Notes: generated by a model from the letters alone, not told the origin. A DNA stretch of 32,229 nt from Candidatus Poseidoniaceae archaeon (GCA_028821785.1 JAPKFC010000018.1:1-32229), one strand, 5' to 3'; shown: positions 1 to 9,164, numbered from the stretch's first letter. Translations and numbers: made by a program.

Positions 1-2239
1 ATTCTTCCTCTTGTCCAGCATTACGCCAAATTGTAGTTGGAATTCTAGCAGCCATTGGAATTAGATTCATTTTTCCGTTGAGTTCAATATCTACGCAATC
101 TGAACTACCTTCTAATTCAACTGCAAGGAAAGTTCTACTTCCAACATTAATTGTATCAACAAATACTTCCTCACCATTATGCAAAAACCTTGGATCTACA
201 TTAACAACTTTCCAAGGTTGTCCTTGAGGGGCATCGAAACGTAGTGCGGCCAATTCCCAATTGCCTTCTAATACATGAATTCCAATAATCAACGGCCAAC
301 TGCCACTGACCTTTACCAATCTCTCATCGACAGTCCATGCAGCGATTGCAATATTTTCAGTTCTATGCTGGGCTGTAGGCTTGCCCCATGTTTCTAGGCC
401 GGTTTCCCAGTCCAAAGTTGCGATTGCCATTAGCGCTGCAACTAACTCGCTACGAGAGGTCTTAACATCTGAAGTACCATCATCTAGGCGTTGTTTAAAC
501 CAAGCTAACCTTTCTTTTTTACTGGCCATTACCTTTGCGAATTTCTTCTTCTTTTGTAAATCGAATACTAAAAAGGCAACAGGGATTAAAAATAGTGAAC
601 CGAGTATCCACCTCATAATTCCTCCATAGCGAACGGCTTTATCGCTTGGAGGGAACCAAGGTTCTTGACCTTCATCAACGAGTGTGTATTGAGTGGATAA
701 TTGATACAAAATAGAATCATCCTCTTGACCCCATGAATTATTTTGTGAGTTCAAGTATAGGTCGCCATCAATCAGCGAAATACGCACAAAATGAGTCCCT
801 GGTCCAACTTGAAGGGCGGTTTGCAACTTTCCATTACTATAATTTGCTTCAATGAACTCATTCGCAATCCATGTTTCTTGGTCCATATTCCACATTTCTA
901 TTAGCAAATTTTGAACATCACCTTCAGCAGTAATTTGTACTAGGTGCAATGATTCTTCCCAAGCATCTATCTCAATTTTATAGACATCAGAAATATCATG
1001 GATACTAAGAGTTAGTTCAGCATGGTGGACTAAATCATCAATTGGCAGAATTGGATATGAATCATTATCGGATTCAGCGGTCATCGGTAACAGAGATGGT
1101 GCCTCGTTTCCTGAATTAAAATCCGAGTAATCTGATAGATACATGTCAAGCCAAAACACAGGTGCTTCAATAGTGATGATCGCAGCACTTGAATTAGGAT
1201 ATGCAAAAATTGATTGTGCTCTATCAGCCTCTATCTGAATAGAATCCATCGCTATCATAGTTCCATCAACGATATGAGTCAATTGAACAGTTACATTGTT
1301 TTGCTGAGGAACCAAAATCAATTCACTTGTTTCATTCCAATCTACAGTTGTAGTTGTTCTCGTATGGCCAGTGACACAAGCACCATATGTAATCGAATAG
1401 CATTCCGAATCGCTCATCTCACTCATTTTATGAATAGTACGAGCAACTACCCAAGCAGTGTTTTGTGATGCACTGTCAAATTTCATTATGATTCTACCAT
1501 CATCATCTGCAACCCAATATACAGGGTCTGGAGTTAGGGATGGTTCAAAGGCAACCATAGTGGAAATAATTGAAGAATAGGTCACTTCATCGGTTGCATT
1601 TTGGAAGAATGCACTAACCTCTAAATCAGCAGTTGAGTGAACCAAAGAAATCTCAAGACTATCACCCTTTTCAACTTCAATAGCAACATATTCGGAATTG
1701 TCATTGTCGAGAACTCCTGAAATATATGAATCACTATTCAACTCACCAATAGAAATAGCAGCCAAATATCCTCTATCCGCCTCAAGACAGGAGAATTGAG
1801 AATCACAAACCCCACCGCTATCTAGCGCAATAGTCTGCGAGGGGGCTGGTCTAACAGTAGGGTAATCTTCAGAAATCACATCTGTGAAAGTATACATTAC
1901 CGTTTCAGTAATATCTGAAACAATTTCTAAAGTTGCTAATCCCGATTCAGTTGCTTGAATTACAGCAGTATTGGTCGTACTAATATTTTGTTCAGCGATG
2001 GAAATCGTAGCAGTACATTGCCCACATTTAACAGTGACACTGAGCCACTGACCGGCTTCAACTGTTGTATTTACGCTGTGAACTTGGTCCACTTGAGATA
2101 GAAATCCCACAATCCTTCCATCAACAACTGATACAGTATTACTTTGTTGAGCATCAACAGTAGGAATTAACGAGAAAAGCATTAAACAGATTATCAAAAC
2201 AACAGCAGAGTTTGGTTTTGTAATACCACTTGGTATCAT
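1..2239 (-). CDS. Large secreted, membrane-anchored surface protein (partial, 3' end off window)
   Basis: The minus-strand frame is open from the window edge to a start near 2239, so at least 746 residues are present and the C-terminus is missing. The start ATG at 2239 follows GAGGTGAG directly; an in-frame ATG at 2257 is the alternative. Residues 1-30 form a signal peptide (hydrophobic VVLIICLMLFSLIP, then a likely cut after VDA). Next come about 500 residues of Thr/Ser/Asp-rich, beta-type sequence with several cysteines and many N-x-S/T sites. One membrane helix lies near residues 541-560 (RWILGSLFLIPVAFLVF), followed by KKKK and a charged, probably cytosolic region containing W-rich segments. 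I do not recognise a named family. The shape (exported N-terminus, single helix, inner tail) matches other surface proteins in this window. It is divergent from arcS with almost no space between them. Confidence 0.75.
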   Translation of the reverse strand, partial: MIPSGITKPNSAVVLIICLMLFSLIPTVDAQQSNTVSVVDGRIVGFLSQVDQVHSVNTTVEAGQWLSVTVKCGQCTATISIAEQNISTTNTAVIQATESGLATLEIVSDITETVMYTFTDVISEDYPTVRPAPSQTIALDSGGVCDSQFSCLEADRGYLAAISIGELNSDSYISGVLDNDNSEYVAIEVEKGDSLEISLVHSTADLEVSAFFQNATDEVTYSSIISTMVAFEPSLTPDPVYWVADDDGRIIMKFDSASQNTAWVVARTIHKMSEMSDSECYSITYGACVTGHTRTTTTVDWNETSELILVPQQNNVTVQLTHIVDGTMIAMDSIQIEADRAQSIFAYPNSSAAIITIEAPVFWLDMYLSDYSDFNSGNEAPSLLPMTAESDNDSYPILPIDDLVHHAELTLSIHDISDVYKIEIDAWEESLHLVQITAEGDVQNLLIEMWNMDQETWIANEFIEANYSNGKLQTALQVGPGTHFVRISLIDGDLYLNSQNNSWGQEDDSILYQLSTQYTLVDEGQEPWFPPSDKAVRYGGIMRWILGSLFLIPVAFLVFDLQKKKKFAKVMASKKERLAWFKQRLDDGTSDVKTSRSELVAALMAIATLDWETGLETWGKPTAQHRTENIAIAAWTVDERLVKVSGSWPLIIGIHVLEGNWELAALRFDAPQGQPWKVVNVDPRFLHNGEEVFVDTINVGSRTFLAVELEGSSDCVDIELNGKMNLIPMAARIPTTIWRNAGQEEE

Positions 2240-2255
2240 CTCACCTCTGCTGTCC

Positions 2256-4118
2256 ATGATGCATCGTAGAGTAAGAGGACTTTCAATCCATCTCTTTGAA
2301 ACTGTTCAAATGCTTCAAGAAGCCCTGCCATCAGCCCACGGCATGGCGGAAGGATTGGGGCGGGTTGTCATCGCCCGCGACCGCTTTGCCCGAAGTTGGG
2401 GTTTAGGTGATAGGAAAACGCCTACTGCTCACACGCCAGCCCTAGTATTGCTAGATGGGGATCAAGATGTATCTGTAAATATGGCACCCTTTAAGTCGAC
2501 TCGGAGCGGAGATATTCCGGCGATACTAACACTTCAATCAAGGCTACCATTATCGCCGCCGGATTTCACAGAAATTTCTCCCAACTATGAAGTTTCAATA
2601 GGTAATGTATTGCCTCCTTCACTCGATGAAGCAGATGCCGGTGAAGTGGCAGGGACTTCGAATCTATTACCAGTTTCTTGGCAGAGATTGAAGCATGATG
2701 ATACTCTGATGGATGCTGAATTATTTCCGGACATAGTAGTTCTGGTTGACGCATTGCAATTGACCGGCCAGCCAGGAAAATTGGTAGAAGCGATTTCTGT
2801 ATTGAAACGTAGATTCCCTGGTGCACTGTTGTGGACTCCTGGAATCGGTGGACCTGATAATCTAGCAGTATTGACTTGGTTCGGTGTAGATTTATTCGAT
2901 ATGGCAAGGTCTCGGCAAGCATCAGCTGCAGGCGTTCTGCTCAGTGTTGGCGGCCCAAGATATACTGTTGATTCTATGAATGAGAGTAGTGATATGGATT
3001 CGCAACTCTCACAATGGGTTCAAGCAATTGCAGAGACACGTGCTGCACTAGAGCAAGGAACTCTCCGTGCACTTGCCGACAAACAAAGTTTGAACAGTCC
3101 AAAATTGGTTGAACATTTGCGCCGACATGACACACTGGTCGCAGGTATGAAAGGTATTTTGACCTCACATGTTGACCGTAATAGAGTATTCAATTGCTAT
3201 TCACAATCGACTCAAACAGATCCGATTATAGTAGAATGGGAGAATTATATTTGTACTGATTATCGTGCACCAAATAATCTAGATCAAGTGCTGATTTTAC
3301 TTCCATGTAGTGCAAAGAAACCATACAGACTATCCAAGTCACATGGAAGATTCATTAGAGCGATAGGTACCAGTGCTTGCCATGAAGTAATAGTTACTTC
3401 ACCTCTTGGTTTAGTCCCTAGAGACTTAGAAGAAATTTGGCCAGCAGCCCACTATGATATCCCAGTAACTGGTGATTGGAGTAGTGATGAAGTATTGAGA
3501 ATTAAGAGAATGTTAACCGCATTGCTAGCAAATCACTCATACAAGAGAATAATCAATCACAGTGGAATGGATTTATCCTTTGTTGATGTTGAGATGATAG
3601 ATACTCGTCAAGGTCAATCAGCAGGCTCATTTGATGTATTGCAAGTTCTAACCGATACTGTAAAAACTGCTGTTTCAGACTTTTCATTATCACGTCGTCG
3701 CGGTGAGCAAATCAATATTGATAATTTTTCAAGTGTAGCGAGAAAACACATGAATAATGACCATTGGCTAGAAGGGGTAAAAGTTAGAGGAAAGCCTCCT
3801 CGCTGGAAGATTGAAGAAGGAGGCACTCAATTGGCACAGTGGTCGATAGACCGTGGTGGCTTTTCTTTGTCAAAGGCGGTTGTATTGAAATTGGCACAGC
3901 ACAAATCACTTCCAGAAGTTCATATCAACTCAGGGGTATCTTGGAAGGGTGATATTTTCCATCAAATCGTAGAGTCGTTTGATTCTTCAATCAAAGCAGG
4001 GCAAGACCTTTTGGTAATGCAAGATGGAGAGGTTATTGGTTTGGCAAGAGCCTTTGCTCCTGCTTGGGAATGGGCAGGAACACCTGGTCGTTTAGCCAAA
4101 TCACATCAAAGAATATGA
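2256..4118 (+). CDS. arcS: Archaeosine synthase ArcS
   Basis: ArcS acts on preQ0 at position 15 of archaeal tRNA in the making of archaeosine, after TgtA has inserted preQ0. The decisive motif is at residues 350-363, PCSAKKPYRLSKSH, which fits the ArcS pattern PC-x3-KPY-x2-S-x2-H exactly. Residues about 30-250 resemble the TGT-like fold that ArcS keeps without transglycosylase activity (for example LLSVGGPRYTV). The last ~80 residues (GFSLSKAVVLKL, then DLLVMQDGEVIGLARA) look like a PUA RNA-binding domain. Total length is 620 residues. The start is uncertain: ATG 2256 and 2259 lie almost against the divergent gene's start, and in-frame ATGs at 2310 and 2343 would still include the whole TGT-like domain. 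No Shine-Dalgarno sequence is clear at any of them. Partners TgtA and the radical-SAM RaSEA are not in the window. Confidence 0.88.
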   Translation: MMHRRVRGLSIHLFETVQMLQEALPSAHGMAEGLGRVVIARDRFARSWGLGDRKTPTAHTPALVLLDGDQDVSVNMAPFKSTRSGDIPAILTLQSRLPLSPPDFTEISPNYEVSIGNVLPPSLDEADAGEVAGTSNLLPVSWQRLKHDDTLMDAELFPDIVVLVDALQLTGQPGKLVEAISVLKRRFPGALLWTPGIGGPDNLAVLTWFGVDLFDMARSRQASAAGVLLSVGGPRYTVDSMNESSDMDSQLSQWVQAIAETRAALEQGTLRALADKQSLNSPKLVEHLRRHDTLVAGMKGILTSHVDRNRVFNCYSQSTQTDPIIVEWENYICTDYRAPNNLDQVLILLPCSAKKPYRLSKSHGRFIRAIGTSACHEVIVTSPLGLVPRDLEEIWPAAHYDIPVTGDWSSDEVLRIKRMLTALLANHSYKRIINHSGMDLSFVDVEMIDTRQGQSAGSFDVLQVLTDTVKTAVSDFSLSRRRGEQINIDNFSSVARKHMNNDHWLEGVKVRGKPPRWKIEEGGTQLAQWSIDRGGFSLSKAVVLKLAQHKSLPEVHINSGVSWKGDIFHQIVESFDSSIKAGQDLLVMQDGEVIGLARAFAPAWEWAGTPGRLAKSHQRI

Positions 4119-4239
4119 TGTGGCAAATTGGTAAATTATTCTTTGCCGTACACCGTTTACAAGATTGGTTTCACATGGCCTCCATACAAAGCGGTTAAGA
4201 GGGGGAGTTAAGTCGCCGAATCGTTAGGAGTAGTTTGAC

Positions 4240-4698
4240 ATGGCACGTATGTACAAATCCCGAAGTGGGAAAAGCGGTTCAAGTAAGCCATTTGTATCAG
4301 AAGCACCTTCTTGGTCTAATACAGACAAAGATGCTGTTACTGAACTTATTCTAGACCTTGCAAAGAGTGGAAAGACAACTGCTGAGATTGGAACTATCCT
4401 TCGTGACCAACACGCAGTTCCAAACGCCCGCCTTGTAATCGGCATGCGCATTGGAAAACTCTTGTCTGACAATAATATCGGCGGAAAATATCCTGAGGAT
4501 ATGATGAATCTAATGCGTCAAGCAGTTGCAGTCATCAATCATCTTGGTTCTGGAAACCACAAAGATCTTCACAACAAGCGTTCACTTGAATTAACAGAGG
4601 CTAAAATCCGCCGTCTTGCACGCTATTACAAATCTGAAGGAAAACTACCTGAAGACTGGCGTTACAAGCGTGACGAACTTCGTTTGATGGTAGAGTGA
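4240..4698 (+). CDS. rps15: 30S ribosomal protein S15 (uS15), archaeal type
   Basis: This is a primary 16S rRNA-binding protein of the small subunit. The 152-residue length and the N-terminal extension MARMYKSRSGKSGSSKP are typical of archaeal and eukaryotic uS15. The conserved core follows (GKTTAEIGTILRDQHAVP, then the helical segment through HNKRSLELTEAKIRRLARYY). GGAG lies nine bases before ATG 4240. A TATA-like stretch around 4153-4162 could serve as promoter in the 121-base gap after arcS. In many Euryarchaeota rps15 is followed by a RecJ/GAN-type gene; here the RecJ-like gene comes next on the same strand, but with a pirin gene placed between on the other strand. Confidence 0.95.
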   Translation: MARMYKSRSGKSGSSKPFVSEAPSWSNTDKDAVTELILDLAKSGKTTAEIGTILRDQHAVPNARLVIGMRIGKLLSDNNIGGKYPEDMMNLMRQAVAVINHLGSGNHKDLHNKRSLELTEAKIRRLARYYKSEGKLPEDWRYKRDELRLMVE

Positions 4699-4710
4699 AC
4701 CTCACGCTAC

Positions 4711-4727
4711 AACAATTTGTTATTGTT
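4711..4727. terminator. Hairpin between convergent S15 and pirin genes
   Basis: AACAAT, a five-base loop, then ATTGTT gives a 6-bp A/T-rich stem. It lies in the 49-base space between the S15 stop and the pirin stop, and T-runs follow on the plus strand. It could end transcription from either side. Function is inferred from position only. Confidence 0.35.
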
Positions 4728-4747
4728 TCTAGAGTCATTGTTGATTT

Positions 4748-5602
4748 TTAAGCAAGAGTTCCAGCGTTATAATCTGCATATGCTTGCATAATCTCTTGCT
4801 CAGTATTCATTACAAATGGCCCATAACGAGCGATAGGTTCGTCAATTTGTGGACCCGCTAAAAACAATATATTCACATCTTCTTTTGCAGAGTCATTAAC
4901 AGATAAATGTACTTCATCACCATCGCTGAGGATTCCTAATTGACCATCATTTAGAGTTTTTTGATCAATGCTTAAACTGCCTGAAAAGCAATATATCATT
5001 CCATTCAAACCCTTTTCGATAGATTGAACAAATTTCCCTCCGGGTTTCAATGTCATATGTAGAAATGTAATTGGAATGACCGTATCAATTACGGCAGATT
5101 TGTCCAAACTTTGACCAGCGATGATTCGAACTGTTACCAACTCATCTTGTGAATTGACCACCGGAATATCTTGCGCAGGAACATCTTGATATCTTGGTTG
5201 CATCATTTTATCCGCTGCTGGTAGATTAACCCAAATTTGGAAGCCATGCATAACTCCACCAGTTTTGTAGAAGTCGGGGTGAGGCAATTCTGAGTGAATA
5301 ACACCTCTACCAGCGGTCATCCATTGTACATCACCTTGGTTTAATTCTCCTGAGTTGCCTGCAGAATCAGCATGATTCATTCTACCTCTAAGTAAATATG
5401 TGACAGTTTCAAAACCGCGATGAGGATGATTCGGAGCACCGATTGCAGCGCTAGGAGGCCAATTTACTGGGCCCATTTCATCAAGCAAAAGGAAGGGGCT
5501 GGTCAAGGCACTCATCGGAATGGGCCGTCTTACTGGGAAACCGCCGCCCTCTAGAACAGTTCTTGTCGGTACAGTCGTTCTCAGTGTCCTCTTAACGGCC
5601 AA
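4748..5602 (-). CDS. Pirin family protein (cupin; possible quercetinase-type dioxygenase)
   Basis: Pirins are two-domain cupins binding one Fe2+; some have quercetin 2,3-dioxygenase activity and others are redox-sensing cofactors. All four expected metal ligands are visible: His59 and His61 in NHPHRGFETVTYLLRG, His103 and Glu105 in GRGVIHSE. The length, 284 residues, is normal. The C-terminal cupin half is present but lacks metal ligands, as usual. The start is TTG 5602 (caa on the plus strand), preceded by GAGGGGG with about six bases of spacing, so a TTG start is well supported. It stands alone on the minus strand between rps15 and the RecJ-like gene, and shares the 5603-5741 divergent promoter region. 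The true substrate cannot be read from the sequence. Confidence 0.92.
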   Translation of the reverse strand: MAVKRTLRTTVPTRTVLEGGGFPVRRPIPMSALTSPFLLLDEMGPVNWPPSAAIGAPNHPHRGFETVTYLLRGRMNHADSAGNSGELNQGDVQWMTAGRGVIHSELPHPDFYKTGGVMHGFQIWVNLPAADKMMQPRYQDVPAQDIPVVNSQDELVTVRIIAGQSLDKSAVIDTVIPITFLHMTLKPGGKFVQSIEKGLNGMIYCFSGSLSIDQKTLNDGQLGILSDGDEVHLSVNDSAKEDVNILFLAGPQIDEPIARYGPFVMNTEQEIMQAYADYNAGTLA

Positions 5603-5670
5603 TAAATCCCCCTCAGTGGAATGTTATTGGGCATGGGTGATAATGTAGACGGTTACAATTTTGACACCTA

Positions 5671-5681
5671 TCTATAAATTT
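5671..5681 (+). promoter_or_regulatory. TATA-box-like element for the RecJ-like gene
   Basis: TCTATAAATTT lies about 70 bases before ATG 5742. Transcription would begin near 5700, leaving a ~40-base leader that contains the GGAGGGG ribosome-binding site at 5729-5735. The reverse strand reads AAATTTATAG, so the element could also serve the divergent pirin gene. It falls inside the region that would be coding if a TTG at 5661 were the start, which argues against that start. Confidence 0.45.
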
Positions 5682-5741
5682 GAATCAATCACTGAGATTA
5701 AAGAAGGGTTGCATATAGCAGGATTACTGGAGGGGTCAACA

Positions 5742-6647
5742 ATGCATGATTTATTGTCAACAGCCCCATTCGCAGATGTGCGAAATATTCTAACAGAAAT
5801 CGCATCCAAAATTATGCAAGCTAAGATAGTTCACATCCATGCACCGGCTGACCTCGAAGGAGTTCTTGCTCTATCGCAAATTGAATCTGCTTGTCTTGAT
5901 AATGGCATTAGATATCAACGAAAGTTATTACCTAGTCATAGAAATATTCCGCGAGATGAAGTCCCTCAACCGCAACCGATTAGTGAAGGATTGCTTGTTC
6001 ACATCGACCCCTTTGATGATACTTGGCAGATCAAGGAAATTCCAGCCACTGAATATATTCACATAATGCCTCTTTCAGTTGGCGTGAGGATGGGTACAAA
6101 AAAATCCGAACGTATGGGTGGACTAGATGTGGTTGCGCAGTGCTCAGCAATCGCTGCTATAATCGCACCAAATGGAACACGAGTTCGCAGGTTACGACCA
6201 TTTTCAGGAAGTGGACTTTGGCTACGTGAAGCCCTCGATACAACATTTGACCCGATACACACTTTCCTCCGAGATCACCTTCGGGATGAAGGCTCATTGC
6301 GTACAGTTAGTTTACCTGAAGTGGAGAAACCAGCTAGTGCAATGATTCCAAATTTGGCCGAAAGAATGCTTTCTCGTCTATCTAAGAGTTGGCCGAAGAT
6401 GAACATTGATGAACGCAGTCAAGCACTAAGTGAAATGATACTTCCAACATTAACCGACTCAACACTTTCAACCCCACGGTTAGAAGAATTAGTTTGGCAT
6501 CGCTGTGTAATTAGTACATCACCAATCGATATTGCAAGTCAATTATTTCTAGCATCAAAGCAATGGCCAGATGAGGATGCTAAGGTCAAACTATTCGCTT
6601 CAGAACTTCTTGATGATTTCATTACAACTGGTAATTTGATTCAATAA
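5742..6647 (+). CDS. Degenerate RecJ/DHH-like protein (possible Cdc45/GAN relative)
   Basis: The 301-residue product has no clear close relative I can name, but residues 27-60 follow the opening of DHH phosphoesterases: a strand KIVHIHAPADLEG at the place of the usual H-x-D-A-D-G motif, then a helix and IRYQRKLLP. A second strand LLVHIDPFDD lies where the DHH triplet would be, but no DHH is present. The first metal Asp is Pro35 and the Gly after the second Asp is lost, so nuclease activity looks unlikely. Location supports the idea: in Euryarchaeota a RecJ/GAN gene commonly follows rps15, and inactive paralogues can act as Cdc45-like replisome scaffolds. ATG 5742 was chosen because GGAGGGG lies six bases upstream and a TATA-like box lies at 5671; an upstream in-frame TTG at 5661 has no ribosome-binding site. 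The family call is inference. Confidence 0.45.
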   Translation: MHDLLSTAPFADVRNILTEIASKIMQAKIVHIHAPADLEGVLALSQIESACLDNGIRYQRKLLPSHRNIPRDEVPQPQPISEGLLVHIDPFDDTWQIKEIPATEYIHIMPLSVGVRMGTKKSERMGGLDVVAQCSAIAAIIAPNGTRVRRLRPFSGSGLWLREALDTTFDPIHTFLRDHLRDEGSLRTVSLPEVEKPASAMIPNLAERMLSRLSKSWPKMNIDERSQALSEMILPTLTDSTLSTPRLEELVWHRCVISTSPIDIASQLFLASKQWPDEDAKVKLFASELLDDFITTGNLIQ

Positions 6648-6690
6648 TTTGCACCGACGGGTTGAAACCACACAACACATTGGGTTAATC

Positions 6691-7041
6691 ATGGCTATTG
6701 AGCGATTGTTGACCGGAAGCATACGTGACCAAGTCAAAGACCTAATGTCTACAGAAGACTTGGTAATTGAAGCATTTAGAGATTTAGTAAAAGATGAATT
6801 GAAAGCACATATCAGAAATGTTGTTGATGCTGACCCAGAATTGAAAGCGGAAGTAAAAGAAGCCGTTTCATATTATTTTCATACCAAAGCAAGAACAATT
6901 TATGCTGAATTAAAAGCAACCCGTGCTGCAACACGCCTTGGCTTGAGATTACTACCAGATGAGTTGCAAGGTGAAGTTGGAGAGGCAGTAGTTTCATTAT
7001 TCGAGAAAGAGTTAGGTACATTGCTAGAAAAGGCGTTGTAA
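6691..7041 (+). CDS. Small all-helical charged protein of unknown function
   Basis: The 116-residue protein starts at ATG 6691 (MAIERLLTGS); a TTG at 6649 would add 14 residues but lies next to the stop of the upstream gene. The sequence is rich in Glu, Lys, Ala and Leu with heptad-like spacing, for example LVKDELKAHIRNVVDADPEL and LLPDELQGEVGEAVVSLF. It contains no cysteines, no signal peptide and no membrane segment, so it is probably a cytosolic helical bundle. It sits 43 bases after the RecJ-like gene on the same strand and is probably co-transcribed. In some archaea the KEOPS subunit Pcc1 occupies this neighbourhood, but this protein does not look like Pcc1. I do not recognise it. Confidence 0.7.
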   Translation: MAIERLLTGSIRDQVKDLMSTEDLVIEAFRDLVKDELKAHIRNVVDADPELKAEVKEAVSYYFHTKARTIYAELKATRAATRLGLRLLPDELQGEVGEAVVSLFEKELGTLLEKAL

Positions 7042-7079
7042 AATTTCACTTTCGTTCAATCGATTAGTCGCGTATTTTG

Positions 7080-9164
7080 ATGCATAGACGATTTTTCAAT
7101 CGTTGGGGTTATGTGTTATGCCCTATCCGTTGGGTATTAGTGGTGTCAATGTCACAACAGCCGTTTTTAATTTTGACACTTTTCCTTTGTTCATTAATGG
7201 CTCCTATGGCTATTTCACCGGCCATGATTGCAACTGCAGATGAAGTGGTGGTTTGTTGTGATCCGGAAACAGTTGACTTACATCTACTAGGTTCATCATC
7301 CTCAGGCACATTATCCCCTTTCTCTCAGAAATTAGCTGATGTTTCACAAATGGCAACAATTTCTAATGCCGTTACATCAGAAGAAGAAGTTGGAGTTTGG
7401 ACTCTCAATTCAGTTTGGACGGGGTCTTATCCTTCAGATGTCTGGACATTATCTATTCCCTATGAAGTTAGTAATGCAGGTGGTGCCCAAATCAATGCCT
7501 CAGTTACAATTACTGCGGGATCTATAACTATCGGTGAAGCATTCACTAGTGATTCATTTCTCCCACCAGGAGAAGGAACTATTGATTTTGATATTGATGT
7601 TGATCAAGGAGTGTTATCCAATCCGATTAAAGTTAAATTAACAGCGAGAACAATAGTATTTAGCGTTCCTGCAGGTGATGCTAAATTGGAATTAAAGTGG
7701 GGTTCATCTGATGATGATGCAATACTAACTGCTACAATTCCGCTACTTGAATTAAAGTTACTTGACCCTGAAATAGAAGGCTCAAACGTCTACTTGCCTC
7801 TAATTATTGATTCACCTTGGGGGATGGAAACACTAGCCCACTCCGATTCAATTACTTTGAAAGTGAACGGAATTGAAATGACAGATGACCCGATTGAAAC
7901 AGCAGTCGGTAATGCAGTTAGGATCACTTGGACATGGGGTGATGCCAGTGGTGGGATAGAAAATATCAACGTTGAAGTTATTTTCAACTTACAGGCTACA
8001 GGGCCGACATTATCGGGTTCCAGTACATTTGAAATTGAAACATTTGACACCGGTGGAGGTACTGGAAGTTATTATCCTCCCGATGAGCCACTACGTACAA
8101 ATGGAGATGGAAGCCCACTTCATATTACTTCAAATATGGAATTAGAGTCGGTCAATGGAAAATTGAAACTATCCCGTGTTACTACTATTGAGGTCGGTGG
8201 GGAAATGGCCTTTTGGATGCGCTGGGGTATGGACCATATTGGGGATGACAACCCACAGTTATCTCCAGTACTAGGTCACTTTAACGCTGGAGCTGTCGGT
8301 GAGGCAGAAAGAGTTAGCAGATTCATTGAGCCAGTAGAAGTTGATGAATTTGAAAGGCAATTAAGCAGCCTTGCAACTGTATATCTAGCCTCTGGAATGT
8401 CAATAGATGCCGAGGAGTTATTAGGTTCCTTCAGGGATTTTGAGACGATTGGAATCGAATTAGACTTGCAAGGTGAAGATGCAGTCGTAAATCATCCATT
8501 AACACTTAAATTCTCCACCACAGAATATGTAGAGGATGGTAAAGGAATTGATTTGATTCGCAGTTTCATCGTAGTTCAACCTGCTCCAATATGGGCTGAC
8601 TACAAGTTAGAAGTTAATGGTAAGACTACAGCAACAACTTCATTCTCAGCAGCAACTTTACGTGAAAGCAAAGACTTGACATTCAAACATTCAAGGTTAC
8701 CTTGGGGTGAAGTACTCTCACTTGAAGGCGATAATATTCCACAAGATGAGGATTTCACCCTTTCAATCAACCCAACTTCATCACCAGTACATTCACCAGC
8801 CCCTCTGTTTATTCTTGTAGTGATGACTTTCCTTGCAGGTTGGTGGATTGCTTTGCGTATGACAGCTAAGAGGCATCGCCGTTGGTTATACGGTGAAACA
8901 GTATTAATTCTCATCGTAGCAGCGATACATTACTTTGCATTCCCGGCACTCTTTGTAGCAGGTTCAATTGCTGCGGTAGTTATAATCTGGTGGTTTACTG
9001 CAATAATTAGTCCAAGGCGTTTGGATATAGCAGAAATGGATGATCCGGTAATCCCTACCATACCATGTCCTGCTTGTTCTGCTTCCAACTCAGTCGATAG
9101 CGATGAACGCCCGTTCAGATTCCCTTGCAATGGTTGCGGAAGGGTCATCAAATTGGTTGCTTGA
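7080..9164 (+). CDS. Membrane protein with extracytoplasmic beta domains and a C-terminal zinc ribbon
   Basis: About 694 residues. The N-terminus is exported: hydrophobic stretches run through FLILTLFLCSLMAPMAIS. Start choices are ATG 7080 (basic MHRRFFNR in front) or ATG 7149 (GGTG three bases upstream, but no positive charge in the signal). Residues ~50-560 are acidic and beta-rich. Membrane helices follow near 573-595 (LFILVVMTFLAGWWIAL) and two between about 605 and 645. The protein ends in a likely cytosolic zinc ribbon, CPAC...CNGC, within the last 32 residues. An exterior sensor-like part joined to an inner zinc ribbon suggests a link to intracellular partners, but no family is recognised. 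The stop codon is three bases from the convergent CBS-domain gene. Confidence 0.72.
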   Translation: MHRRFFNRWGYVLCPIRWVLVVSMSQQPFLILTLFLCSLMAPMAISPAMIATADEVVVCCDPETVDLHLLGSSSSGTLSPFSQKLADVSQMATISNAVTSEEEVGVWTLNSVWTGSYPSDVWTLSIPYEVSNAGGAQINASVTITAGSITIGEAFTSDSFLPPGEGTIDFDIDVDQGVLSNPIKVKLTARTIVFSVPAGDAKLELKWGSSDDDAILTATIPLLELKLLDPEIEGSNVYLPLIIDSPWGMETLAHSDSITLKVNGIEMTDDPIETAVGNAVRITWTWGDASGGIENINVEVIFNLQATGPTLSGSSTFEIETFDTGGGTGSYYPPDEPLRTNGDGSPLHITSNMELESVNGKLKLSRVTTIEVGGEMAFWMRWGMDHIGDDNPQLSPVLGHFNAGAVGEAERVSRFIEPVEVDEFERQLSSLATVYLASGMSIDAEELLGSFRDFETIGIELDLQGEDAVVNHPLTLKFSTTEYVEDGKGIDLIRSFIVVQPAPIWADYKLEVNGKTTATTSFSAATLRESKDLTFKHSRLPWGEVLSLEGDNIPQDEDFTLSINPTSSPVHSPAPLFILVVMTFLAGWWIALRMTAKRHRRWLYGETVLILIVAAIHYFAFPALFVAGSIAAVVIIWWFTAIISPRRLDIAEMDDPVIPTIPCPACSASNSVDSDERPFRFPCNGCGRVIKLVA

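Noticed and set aside
5661-5741. TTG 5661 as start of the RecJ-like gene
   Set aside because: No Shine-Dalgarno there, and the stretch contains the TATA-like TCTATAAATTT; ATG 5742 has GGAGGGG at ideal spacing.
2256-7094. Repeated N-terminus MHRR in three reading frames (2256, 6649, 7080)
   Set aside because: The DNA shares only TGATGCAT in two of them, the 6649 start is a TTG that is unlikely to be used, and the resemblance is within chance.
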